Positions 52,229 through 62,741 of a DNA stretch of 64,000 nt are shown here, piece by piece. The notes beneath the pieces are model-generated. The model saw nothing but the letters and a program-made list of their open reading frames with translations, did no database searches and was not told the origin of the DNA. Position numbers and translations under genes: made by a program. Position 1 is the stretch's first letter; every line of letters begins with the position of its first letter. Origin of the DNA: Methanobacterium sp. (lineage in GTDB: Archaea; Methanobacteriota; Methanobacteria; Methanobacteriales; Methanobacteriaceae); NCBI RefSeq assembly GCF_016217785.1, contig NZ_JACRGA010000005.1, positions 377,810 to 441,809 on the forward strand, read 5' to 3'.

Positions 52229-52777
52229 TTAAGATTTTATAATGTGGTTCATGCTTTTAATAAAATTCTCCAGGGCCTCATCATAGTTAACGAAACTCCT
52301 GCCATGGTATTTTTCCGTTGTTAATATATATATGAATGCAGTTGTGGTCAGAACCAGTGTCTGGGGGTCTATTTTATCACTTTTAACGTGTTGGTCAATA
52401 TAAGTGGTTAAGTTATTTATATACATAGTCATGGTAGGTTCAAGTATTGATGAGTCTTCATTGAGAAAAATACTAAATGATTCAATATGGTTCTGGTAAA
52501 AACGGGCCATATCTCTAATAAATGACTCTAAAAACTCTGCCTGGGTTTTAGGTGCATTATCCCTAAGCAGGGAATCAAGATCTCCCTGCATTCGTTCCAG
52601 ACTCTGGTTCAAAACCATGTTAAAAAGGTTTTCTTTAGTTTTGAATTTCCTAAATAGGGTAAATTCACTTAAACCTGACTCCTGGGCAATACTTTTAGTG
52701 GTAGCGGCACTATACCCTCGTTTAGCGAATATTTTCAGGGCTGCATTTAATATTTTTTCTTCAGTTTTTTGAGTCAT
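52229..52777 (-). CDS. TetR-family transcriptional regulator
   Basis: A 182-residue regulator. The N-terminal helix-turn-helix is classical: ILNAALKIFAKRGYSAATTK, SIAQESGLSEFTLFRKFKTK and ENLFNMVL. The C-terminal helices would bind a ligand and dimerise. Two perfect 19-bp direct repeats lie 15-53 bases upstream of the start (52792-52810 and 52812-52830), suggesting autoregulation. No obvious target operon is adjacent apart from the adhesin downstream on the same strand. Confidence 0.9.
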   Translation of the reverse strand: MTQKTEEKILNAALKIFAKRGYSAATTKSIAQESGLSEFTLFRKFKTKENLFNMVLNQSLERMQGDLDSLLRDNAPKTQAEFLESFIRDMARFYQNHIESFSIFLNEDSSILEPTMTMYINNLTTYIDQHVKSDKIDPQTLVLTTTAFIYILTTEKYHGRSFVNYDEALENFIKSMNHIIKS

Positions 52778-52791
52778 AGGCTTCTCAATCT

Positions 52792-52830
52792 TTAACCAAA
52801 TGAATTAATTATTAACCAAATGAATTAATT
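52792..52830. promoter_or_regulatory. Two perfect 19-bp direct repeats upstream of TetR
   Basis: TTAACCAAATGAATTAATT occurs at 52792-52810 and again at 52812-52830, one base apart (20-bp period). A repeated TATA-like TTATAATGAATA follows further upstream at about 52839-52862. The position between the promoter and the start fits a repressor site (inference). Confidence 0.65.
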
Positions 52831-52916
52831 CTTTTTTATTATAATGAATATTATAATGAATAAATGAGAATTCAGACCAGAATCAAGAATAAAAATGAGG
52901 GATAAGTTTTCCCCAT

Positions 52917-53299
52917 TTAATCAGCGATCTTAATGGCCTTGGTAGGGCAGGAAGTGGTGCAGAATCCGCAGCCAATACATTTCTGGTTATCCAGTTCCAC
53001 AGTCCAGTCTTCCTCCATTTTAATGGCATCCACTGGACACAGGCTGATGCATTCACCACAATCTATGCATTTTTCTTCATCCTTTTTAACCACTTTCTTG
53101 ATGGGATTAAGCTGGATGCCCTCTTTCTCCATGTACTTTATTCCTTCTTCTGCTTCACTGCCACTGATTTCAATGAGCATTTTACCACCCTTGGGGGTGA
53201 TATCTGCCTTTAGGATGTTGAAGGTCACATCGAAGTTTTTTATCAGGTCGGAGATCACAGTTTTATTTACAATACTAGGGGAGAATTTAAGCCAGGCTT

Positions 53300-53303
<4 letters not shown>
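52917..53303 (-). CDS. NIL-domain ferredoxin for homocysteine synthesis
   Basis: A 128-residue protein. An N-terminal NIL domain (about 1-70, WLKFSPSIVNKTVISDLIKN) is followed by two [4Fe-4S] motifs, CIDCGECISLCPVDAI and CIGCGFCTTSCPTKAI. In Methanosarcina acetivorans the equivalent pair (MA1822 with MA1821) is required to make homocysteine from aspartate semialdehyde and sulfide. ATG 53303 is chosen: GGAAGGTGG lies ahead and its ATGA overlaps the stop of the DUF39 gene. Confidence 0.9.
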
Positions 53304-54859
<1,556 letters not shown>

Positions 54860-54999
54860 ATCCGGTGCTTTTTTGTAATAATAATCCCTTGATAGGAAAG
54901 AAATAATAATATTAATGATTTCTAAGCTATTTAACCCGTACATTATATATTTATTTTTCCATATAATTTTATAGAGTCATGAATATCCCCTGAAGGAAT

Positions 55000-55569
55000 T
55001 TATTCATTAAACAAAATTCTTTTAAGTTCCTGCAGATTCATGGTAATTAACGGCTCTGCACTGGGATCCGCCAATATTTTAAACTGCTCCAGATCAGTTT
55101 CCAAATAGAGTTCATTCAACACATTCTGAAGCTCTGGAATTGGCTTGTCTATGATTCTCCTTATATCTTGCAGGTTTTCATCAGTCAATTTACTTTTATA
55201 TTCTCTTATTCCCTCTTCATATGCTTCTACTCCGTTTATATCTTTGGAAACATAATCATTTATTACAAATGTGGGCATCTGCTCCACTCCACGCAGAATC
55301 CTCCACATATCATTGGTTTTAACTTTTACTCCCAACAATTCATCCACACATTTTGCTGCTCTTATGGCCCGGTCATTGCTTCCACGACCGTAAACTACTG
55401 AAGCAAGAACTGCACCTATTAAAACGGCAAAGAACAAGTATAATTGATGTTCTCCAATGGATGAAAGAGGATATCCTGCAAAATAAAATATAATGCCTAC
55501 AAAAAATGCGGTTCCGGTTATGAATGTCAAAATAGCTAGGATAATTGCTATTATTTTATTTTTGATCAA
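55000..55569 (-). CDS. Membrane-anchored protein of unknown function
   Basis: A 189-residue protein with two N-terminal helices (KIIAIILAILTFITGTAFFV and LYLFFAVLIGAVLASVVYGR) and a soluble, acidic helical part (about 65-189). The start is TTG with GGGTGT about 7 bases ahead. No family recognised. It lies divergent to tldD and 57 bases from the DUF39 frame, on the same strand. Confidence 0.6.
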   Translation of the reverse strand: MIKNKIIAIILAILTFITGTAFFVGIIFYFAGYPLSSIGEHQLYLFFAVLIGAVLASVVYGRGSNDRAIRAAKCVDELLGVKVKTNDMWRILRGVEQMPTFVINDYVSKDINGVEAYEEGIREYKSKLTDENLQDIRRIIDKPIPELQNVLNELYLETDLEQFKILADPSAEPLITMNLQELKRILFNE

Positions 55570-55621
55570 TTCTTACACCCTTTATTTATCATTGCATTGT
55601 TTATTTATATTCAAAGCCTTA

Positions 55622-55680
55622 AATTTAATTAATCTTTTAACTAAATTAATTAATCCTTAAACTAAATTAATTAATCTTTA
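55622..55680. repeat. Short tandem repeat between divergent genes
   Basis: AACTAAATTAATTAATC occurs at 55639 and again 21 bases later at 55660, with a weaker relative from 55622. It lies in the shared promoter region of tldD and the leftward membrane-protein gene. It may be a simple AT repeat or an operator. Confidence 0.4.
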
Positions 55681-55721
55681 AAATTATATGTCATGAAGAT
55701 CATATTAAAAGTGGAGATAAC

Positions 55722-57095
55722 ATGAAAACGGAGCTAGATCTGGACTTACTGGGAAAAATACTGGAATCAGTGGAAAAACATGTTGACTATGCAGATATAC
55801 GAGTCAATGAAAGTCAGAACACAGTTATTGTCATGAAGGATGGGAAAATCCAGGAAATCAGATCCGGATCTGATCTAGGTGCATGTATCCGAGTATTGAA
55901 ACAGGGTGCATGGGGATTTTCCTACACCACACGACTGGATCGTCTGGATCATGTGGCTGAATCTGCACTTAAACTGGCCAGTGTCCTTTCCAGTGATGTG
56001 GAATTAGCACCTGCTGAAATCAGAACAGATAAGATAACCTCCAACGCCCGCATCAAACTATCTGATGTTTCATTGGAGGATAAGAAACTGGTTATGTCCG
56101 AGGTGGAGCAGGCCGCCAACCTGGATAAGGTGGTAAGTACCACTGTTAACTACGTAGATGCAGAGGGAATCAGCATATTTTTAAACTCAGAAGGATCCTC
56201 CATTACAATGGAAGAAAACAGGGTAGCTCTCTTTTTAAACGCTGTAGCAGCATCAGAAAATGGTATCCAATTCGGACACAAGAGCACTGGTGGGGCGAAG
56301 GGTTTTGAGGTTATTGAATCCGAAGATCTGGAACTCCTGGGGAGAACTGCTGCTTCCAAGGCAGTCAGGTTACTCGATGCCAGTTTACCTCCCTCCGGAC
56401 GCTACCCTATAATCATGGACCCGGAGCTCACCGGAGTTTTCATCCATGAAGCAGTGGGCCATGCCTCTGAGGCTGACCTGATACTCCAGAACGACTCCAT
56501 TTTAAAGGGAAAAATGGGAGCCTCCATAGGTTCCCCACTGGTTACCATAGTGGATGATGCCAGTATGGATGCCTTCGGTTACTATGCCTACGATGCAGAG
56601 GGAGTAAAAACCAGTGAAAACGTACTGGTACAGGACGGCACACTGGTATCTCTTTTAAGCTCCAGGGAAACAGCAGCTAAACTAAACATCCAATCCAGTG
56701 GAAACGCACGGTCAGGAGTAGGAGATCAGCCCATTGTCCGCATGAGCAACACCTACCTTAAACCAGGCCAGATGAACTTCGAAGAGTTAATTGAAGATAT
56801 GGATAATGGAATATACCTTAAAGGATCCAGGGGTGGGCAGGTAGACACCGGTAAAGGTGTTTTCCAGTTCAACGCGGCTGAATCATTCTTAATCGAGGAT
56901 GGTGAGGTTAAAGATCCTCTCCGGGATGTTTCACTCTCCGGTAATATCCTGGAGATACTGCAAAAAGTGGATGCAGTAGGATCTGACTTCCATTTAGGAG
57001 TAGGATTCTGTGGTAAAGCCGGTCAAACAGCTCCAGTGGGAGATGGTGGCCCACACACCAGGGTCAGCGAAGCAACAGTTGGAGGCGCCAGTTAA
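55722..57095 (+). CDS. tldD: TldD-type metalloprotease
   Basis: A 457-residue protein of the TldD/PmbA family, a heterodimeric zinc protease that trims peptides. The catalytic motif HEAVGHASEAD (242-252) supplies two His ligands and the Glu, and a downstream Cys (GFCGKAGQ) is the remaining ligand. GGAGATAAC precedes the ATG. The PmbA partner, which lacks the HExxxH motif, is not in the window. Confidence 0.93.
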   Translation: MKTELDLDLLGKILESVEKHVDYADIRVNESQNTVIVMKDGKIQEIRSGSDLGACIRVLKQGAWGFSYTTRLDRLDHVAESALKLASVLSSDVELAPAEIRTDKITSNARIKLSDVSLEDKKLVMSEVEQAANLDKVVSTTVNYVDAEGISIFLNSEGSSITMEENRVALFLNAVAASENGIQFGHKSTGGAKGFEVIESEDLELLGRTAASKAVRLLDASLPPSGRYPIIMDPELTGVFIHEAVGHASEADLILQNDSILKGKMGASIGSPLVTIVDDASMDAFGYYAYDAEGVKTSENVLVQDGTLVSLLSSRETAAKLNIQSSGNARSGVGDQPIVRMSNTYLKPGQMNFEELIEDMDNGIYLKGSRGGQVDTGKGVFQFNAAESFLIEDGEVKDPLRDVSLSGNILEILQKVDAVGSDFHLGVGFCGKAGQTAPVGDGGPHTRVSEATVGGAS

Positions 57096-57150
57096 GGCGA
57101 AATGAACAGTGGAGACGCAGTGGAACTAAAAATCAACAGTGGGAGGGTCC

Positions 57151-57714
57151 ATGATGATAAGTGATGGAGAAGGGGAATTTCTGGTAAAATTAGCAAGAAA
57201 CGCCATTGAAACCTACATAACTCATAAAAAGATCATAAACATTCCTGATGATGTTAACCCTAGCCTAAAGGAGGAAATGGGAGCTTTTGTAACCTTAAAT
57301 CGTGATGGGGATTTAAGGGGCTGTATTGGCTACCCAGAACCAGTAAAACCCTTAGCCCAGGCAGTGGTGGAGGTTGCTATAAGTGCAGCCACCCAGGACC
57401 CACGCTTCCCACCAGTCACCGCAACAGAACTAGAAGAGATCCAAGTGGAAGTAAGTGTGCTCACCAAACCAGAACTGGTTGAAGTTGGAAAACCAGCAGA
57501 ATACCTGGAAAAGGTAGAAGTGGGCCGTGATGGGCTTATTGTGGAGAAGGGAATGTACCGTGGTCTGCTGCTTCCCCAGGTTCCAGTGGAATGGAACTGG
57601 GATATTGGAGACTTTCTGGCCAATACCTGTATTAAAGCTGGTTTATCCCCGGATTGCTGGTTAGAGGAAGGTGTGAAATTATACAGTTTCCAATCACAGA
57701 TATTTTCTGAATAG
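57151..57714 (+). CDS. AMMECR1-domain protein
   Basis: A 187-residue protein of the AMMECR1 family with the signature GCIGYPEPVKPLAQAV (about 57-72, LRGCIGYPEP) and the LLLPQVPVEWNWD segment near residue 130. Archaeal members are common, and their role is still unknown, though gene neighbourhoods link them to Memo proteins and redox enzymes. The start is ATG 57151 or 57154; GGGAGGGTCC precedes both. Confidence 0.9.
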   Translation: MMISDGEGEFLVKLARNAIETYITHKKIINIPDDVNPSLKEEMGAFVTLNRDGDLRGCIGYPEPVKPLAQAVVEVAISAATQDPRFPPVTATELEEIQVEVSVLTKPELVEVGKPAEYLEKVEVGRDGLIVEKGMYRGLLLPQVPVEWNWDIGDFLANTCIKAGLSPDCWLEEGVKLYSFQSQIFSE

Positions 57715-57955
57715 TTAAATTAAAATTCAGATATTCTAAAATAAAATGAATATTCCAATTAATAAAAGTGGAGATTTCAAATAAAACAGAACTATACTTT
57801 AGTAATCACAATCACTATTATATAAAGGAATATTTTTAAGGAAGATTAAATTAGTAAAAAGTAAGGATTCATTATGCTTTAAACTTTAATTACTATTTCA
57901 AGAACCTTTTAAAAAGCAAATTTAACCAGAAATAAATTAAGAAAAATGTGAAATA

Positions 57956-58972
57956 ATGTTTTTACCTAACATACCAACCTCCGAGGAAGTAATTGACAAA
58001 GCATTCCGTCGGGCTAAAAAAGCTGCGGCCCGGGTCCGAACATCCAAGATCCACCGTCAGCATAAATCAAAACGAATAGAGGAAGTCAGAGTTCAGACTG
58101 CTTGCCAGGTGATTAAAGACACCTTTGAAGAAATCCTTGAGAAAACACCCCATGTGGAAGAACTCCCCATGTTTTACCAGGACTACATTGATGTAGCGGT
58201 GGGTGTTGATGAACTTAAAAAATCACTGGGAGCATTGAACTGGGCTAACGGAGTTTTAGAAAAACTACAGAACCAGTACACCTTCAAAATACGAAGATCA
58301 CCTCCTGAAAACGCTTCACAGGTAAGAAGAGCTGCATTTGGAAGAATATCCTCGGTGGTGAAGCGTATAAGTGATGAACTTGACTTTTTAAACTATGCCA
58401 AGCAGAAGTTGCGTAACGTGCCAACCGTGGATACTGAAGCCACCACTGCAGTTATTGCAGGGTTTCCCAATGTAGGAAAATCCACACTACTAAGACAGAT
58501 CACCAATGCAGAACCTGAAGTAGCTGATTACCCATTCACCACCAAAGGAATTCAAATAGGACATTTCGAACTCCGCTGGCAGAAGTACCAGATTATCGAC
58601 ACTCCGGGGCTTCTGGATCGGCCGGTGCAGGAGATGAACCAGATAGAACTCAACGCCATGGTGGCACTGGAGCACCTGGCAGATCTTATCCTTTTCATAT
58701 TCGATCCATCACAAACTTCAGGATTCCCTGTGGAAAACCAGGTAAATCTGTACTGGGAGATAAAAAAGATATTCAGAAATACCCCAGTTCTGTCCATCTT
58801 CAATAAAATGGACCTGGTGGATGATGAAGAAAATGTTAAGTACATTGAACAACATATTAATACAAGTGATGAGCCCCTGATGGTCGCTGCATCTGAAGGT
58901 AGTGGCATATCAGAGATAATCAAAAAATTAGAGGAATTCAACAGAGAAGATAAGAGCAATATGGGAGAATAA
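57956..58972 (+). CDS. NOG1-family GTPase
   Basis: A 338-residue GTP-binding protein. The N-terminal helical domain (about 1-150, FLPNIPTSEEVIDKAFRRAK) is typical of NOG1. The GTPase part carries G1 AGFPNVGKST (about 168-177), G3 DTPGLLDRP and G4 FNKMDLVD. NOG1 acts in large-subunit ribosome assembly in eukaryotes and archaea. Length fits the short archaeal form. No clear ribosome-binding site; a 240-bp AT-rich gap precedes it. Confidence 0.9.
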   Translation: MFLPNIPTSEEVIDKAFRRAKKAAARVRTSKIHRQHKSKRIEEVRVQTACQVIKDTFEEILEKTPHVEELPMFYQDYIDVAVGVDELKKSLGALNWANGVLEKLQNQYTFKIRRSPPENASQVRRAAFGRISSVVKRISDELDFLNYAKQKLRNVPTVDTEATTAVIAGFPNVGKSTLLRQITNAEPEVADYPFTTKGIQIGHFELRWQKYQIIDTPGLLDRPVQEMNQIELNAMVALEHLADLILFIFDPSQTSGFPVENQVNLYWEIKKIFRNTPVLSIFNKMDLVDDEENVKYIEQHINTSDEPLMVAASEGSGISEIIKKLEEFNREDKSNMGE

Positions 58973-59091
58973 TCTTATCTTAAACGTTTTAAACGTTAAT
59001 TTCTCTGATTAGGGGAATAATCCTCAGCTTATCAAATAAGAAATCTCCCTAAAATTTTGGATAGTATTTTTAAGGTATGTGAGGGATTTCT

Positions 59092-59757
59092 ATGGATGGA
59101 AAGAAAACAAAACTAGAACCCAAAGGCAAAGACACCAAGGAAGAAATTATATCCAAAGCTTCTGAAGTAAAAGATTCTGTTTCAGAAAAAGGTGAAGAAG
59201 TTAAAGCCAAAGCTGTAGAAGTAAAAGATTCTGTTTCAGAAAAAGGAGAAGAAGTTAAAGTTAAAGCTTCTGAAACTAAAGACACAGTCTCTGATAAAGG
59301 TAAAGAATTCAGGGAAAGTGCATCTGAGAAAACAGAAGAGCTACGCACTACTGCAGAGAAAATGGTTAATGATGTTTTAAAAACACTGCGCGAGAAACAG
59401 GAAGACCTGGGAAAAACCATCAATGATTACACAGCACCCACCACACCATACGTGGACATCATTGACACATCTAGTGAGTTTATACTTATAGCAGACCTTC
59501 CCGGAGTTGAAAAAGACGGCTTATCAGTTGATGTTACCAACGAATCTGTGACCATCACTGCTACTTTCCCCGAAGGAATGGAAGGTGAAGATGTTAATTA
59601 CGTAAAAAGGGAGAGAGGTTCTGGGGAAGTTACCCGCACCCTTAAATTACCTGCTGAGATCAAGATCAAAGAGGCCAATGCCAATTTTGAAGAATACATC
59701 CTCACCATAAAACTTCCCAAGGAAATTGCAGAAACCCAAAAATTAGAGATCAATTAA
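59092..59757 (+). CDS. Hsp20 small heat-shock protein with an 18-residue repeat arm
   Basis: A 221-residue chaperone. Residues about 118-221 form the alpha-crystallin domain (YVDIIDTSSEFILIADLPGV, closing LTIKLPKE). Residues 24-95 are four 18-residue repeats (SEVKDSVSEKGEEVKAKA at 24-41, then 42-59, 60-77, 78-95), charged and helical like LEA or apolipoprotein arms. The first two repeats are nearly identical at DNA level (59161-59268). GAGGGATTT precedes the ATG. Usual Hsp20 lack such an arm. Confidence 0.9.
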   Translation: MDGKKTKLEPKGKDTKEEIISKASEVKDSVSEKGEEVKAKAVEVKDSVSEKGEEVKVKASETKDTVSDKGKEFRESASEKTEELRTTAEKMVNDVLKTLREKQEDLGKTINDYTAPTTPYVDIIDTSSEFILIADLPGVEKDGLSVDVTNESVTITATFPEGMEGEDVNYVKRERGSGEVTRTLKLPAEIKIKEANANFEEYILTIKLPKEIAETQKLEIN

Positions 59758-59797
59758 TCTGGGATTATAAAGTATCCCAGAAAATCTTTTATTTTTT
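59758..59797 (+). terminator. Strong hairpin terminator after hsp20
   Basis: TCTGGGAT (59758-59765) pairs with ATCCCAGA (59774-59781) around TATAAAGT, then a T-rich run (59786-59797). It begins directly after the TAA stop. Confidence 0.75.
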
Positions 59798-60023
59798 TAA
59801 TCTATTAAATTCAAATATTATTCCAGTATTTAAATCCTATTTTGAACAATTAAATAAATCCAGACCAGTTTAATTCTTTTTTAATTCAATTTTTATTAAA
59901 TCTGGATAGGTTTTTATTCTTTTTTTAAGGTTCAATTTATTAAATCCAGATTTATCGGCAAACTAATGATTATTTGCCATTTAAATATCTTTAAATCAAA
60001 AAAAATAGGTTGACTGGTGAAAT

Positions 60024-61028
<1,005 letters not shown>

Positions 61029-61445
61029 TTTAGTCCCTCAATATTTATATAATCGTAATTAAATGGGTTTCTATTAATACTAAACCCGGTGATTCGTTTA
61101 ATAGTTACTTATCATTATTCCTGGGCTACAAATGATTATCAAATTTTTTTTGAAATCAGTAATCCATCTTTCCAGTAATTCATCTTTCTATGATATATTT
61201 CAATCATGGTATAATAACTTCTTCTTTTAGGGTGGGCTGCCACTTCCAAAGGTATAAAAATGGCCCCATTCTAAACTGGGGTGACGTGATCGACGTGATC
61301 AATTAGGGGGTAGTATTTTCCTGGTGAATGTACTGGTTTTTTACCGGTTGATTGATCTTTAAATTGTACTGGTTGATGATCTTAAATTTTATTGGTTGAT
61401 TGATCTTTAAAAAATATGGTGATTTTCATACATTAGTATCTATGT
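61029..61445. other. Gap with short iterated boxes
   Basis: No gene. CCCC/GGGG hairpin near 61263-61280. GACGTGATC occurs twice in tandem near 61283. GGTTGATTGATCTTTAAA-type boxes lie at 61346, 61371 and 61394 (spaced about 25 and 23 bases). Confidence 0.5.
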
Positions 61446-62003
61446 TTATATTCTATTCTGGGGAGAAAATAGTTTGGCCAGGCACACTGCCATTTCTGCC
61501 AGTTCTTCTGGTTGGTTTCCCACCATCACAATCATGGGCTCTTTTCCCCAGGCACCCTTGTGGTATATGACATCTGGAACAGCACCTAGATTCTGCACTG
61601 CCACTTCAACACCCCATGATATGGTGCTTCCCTCTTTTTCGGATACTTCTGATGGTTCCTGGTTTCGGTCGTAGCTGGAAACCCTTAAACCCAGCCTATG
61701 GCATATTTCCACCAGATCAGGGTGGTATTTAATGTTTATGGCGCTGAGTTTTTCAGGGTCATGTTTCATTACACTTAAAACCAGGCGGGCCATATGGGAT
61801 GAAGCACCAAAATCAGGCCTGGAAACAGCTTTTGGAATGCCTTTAACGGCGGTTATACGTCCAGGGATTCCTGCAACGTCTTTTATGGTCTGGGCATTCT
61901 CTCGTGCCATTACAATATTGCTCCGGACTTCAGGAATTAAGTGTGTAAATTCAGGTGATTCCTCCAGAATCTGCACTGCCCTTTCGAGCTTCTCTATTAT
62001 CAT
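61446..62003 (-). CDS. ThiN-domain thiamine-phosphate synthase-like protein
   Basis: A 185-residue stand-alone ThiN domain. Recognisable segments are FTHLIPEVRSNIVMARENAQ, VAGIPGRIT, RPDFGASSHMARLVLSVMKH and DVIYHKGAWGKEPMIVM. ThiN joins the thiazole and pyrimidine phosphates in archaea, usually as a fusion with ThiD or with a regulator domain (ThiR). Here it has no partner domain and could be an enzyme or a regulator of thiamine genes. The ATG at 62003 has no clear ribosome-binding site. No thi genes are adjacent. Confidence 0.85.
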   Translation of the reverse strand: MIIEKLERAVQILEESPEFTHLIPEVRSNIVMARENAQTIKDVAGIPGRITAVKGIPKAVSRPDFGASSHMARLVLSVMKHDPEKLSAINIKYHPDLVEICHRLGLRVSSYDRNQEPSEVSEKEGSTISWGVEVAVQNLGAVPDVIYHKGAWGKEPMIVMVGNQPEELAEMAVCLAKLFSPQNRI

Positions 62004-62500
62004 GTAGATGAGTTTAAAACCTATGGAATATAAGTTTTGGTGTAATTTTTTATTGAATCATTCGAATTTTTTTTATTCACCCAGAATATTTTATTTATAG
62101 ACATATGTATTATCATCAAAAACACTCTATACTGTTGCATTGGTATAACACCTCAGTATCTAATTCACTGACTGATATAACTATACATTAAAAACCCTTT
62201 TTAATGATATTTAACTTCTTTCGCAGGGTTATAATTCAGTTTTTATAATTTCGGGGAATAAATGATGTATTTAAGGATATATTGAACATGAATAATAGTT
62301 CAAAAAGTTTATGGGCCTCCATTAACCAATTATTTTATTATTTTTTTAATAAAATCGATTTTAATCTGAATTCAACCTTAATTACATTCTTCACGTACTT
62401 TTACCCATAATAATCAATAGATTTATCCCAATAATGTCTAAATAATGTCTAAAATCTGGTTGGGGTTTTGGAATATTGTTTTAAGAGAACATTACTTCTA
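62004..62500. other. AT-rich divergent gap, nothing recognised
   Basis: No gene or clear stem-loop in this part of the 738-bp gap between ThiN and the secreted protein. It is AT-rich with several TATA-like tracts. Confidence 0.4.
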
Positions 62501-62503
62501 AAT

Positions 62504-62636
62504 TTGAGGGCACGCCTCTGGGTGAGCCTCCGATGATGAGGGTGTCATCAAAGGAAGATCATAGCTGGGAATCATCATCACCAATTCTGATTCTGAGGGT
62601 TTTAAATCTAAAAAAGCTTGATTTAAGGGTTTTTTT
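62504..62636 (+). ncRNA. Candidate structured small RNA ending in a terminator
   Basis: A relatively G/C-rich island. GAGG-GCACG-CCTC makes a small stem near 62505-62518. GATGATGA (62532-62539) can pair with TCATCATC (62572-62579), and GGT/ACC extends this stem. A stem TTAAATC/GATTTAA (62602-62608 with 62620-62626) is followed by seven Ts (62630-62636). A separate TATA-like TTTATATG (about 62658-62665) follows, so this transcript would end before the secreted-protein gene. No RNA family recognised. Confidence 0.35.
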
Positions 62637-62741
62637 GGCAAAAATGAATGAAAAGATTTATATGCACAAAAGGACGATCTTATTGTGTCAGGAACCTCTA
62701 TCTGTGTTCAACTGACATGCAGACATTGAGGGGGCATAATA

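Noticed and set aside
62533..62596. C/D-box guide RNA (ATGATGA at 62533, CTGA at 62587 or 62593)
   Set aside because: Spacing fits, but no D'/C' pair is seen and the terminal stem is only about three base pairs.
62533..62715. 60-aa frame on the plus strand
   Set aside because: It overlaps the stem-loops and the promoter, and has no ribosome-binding site or family features.
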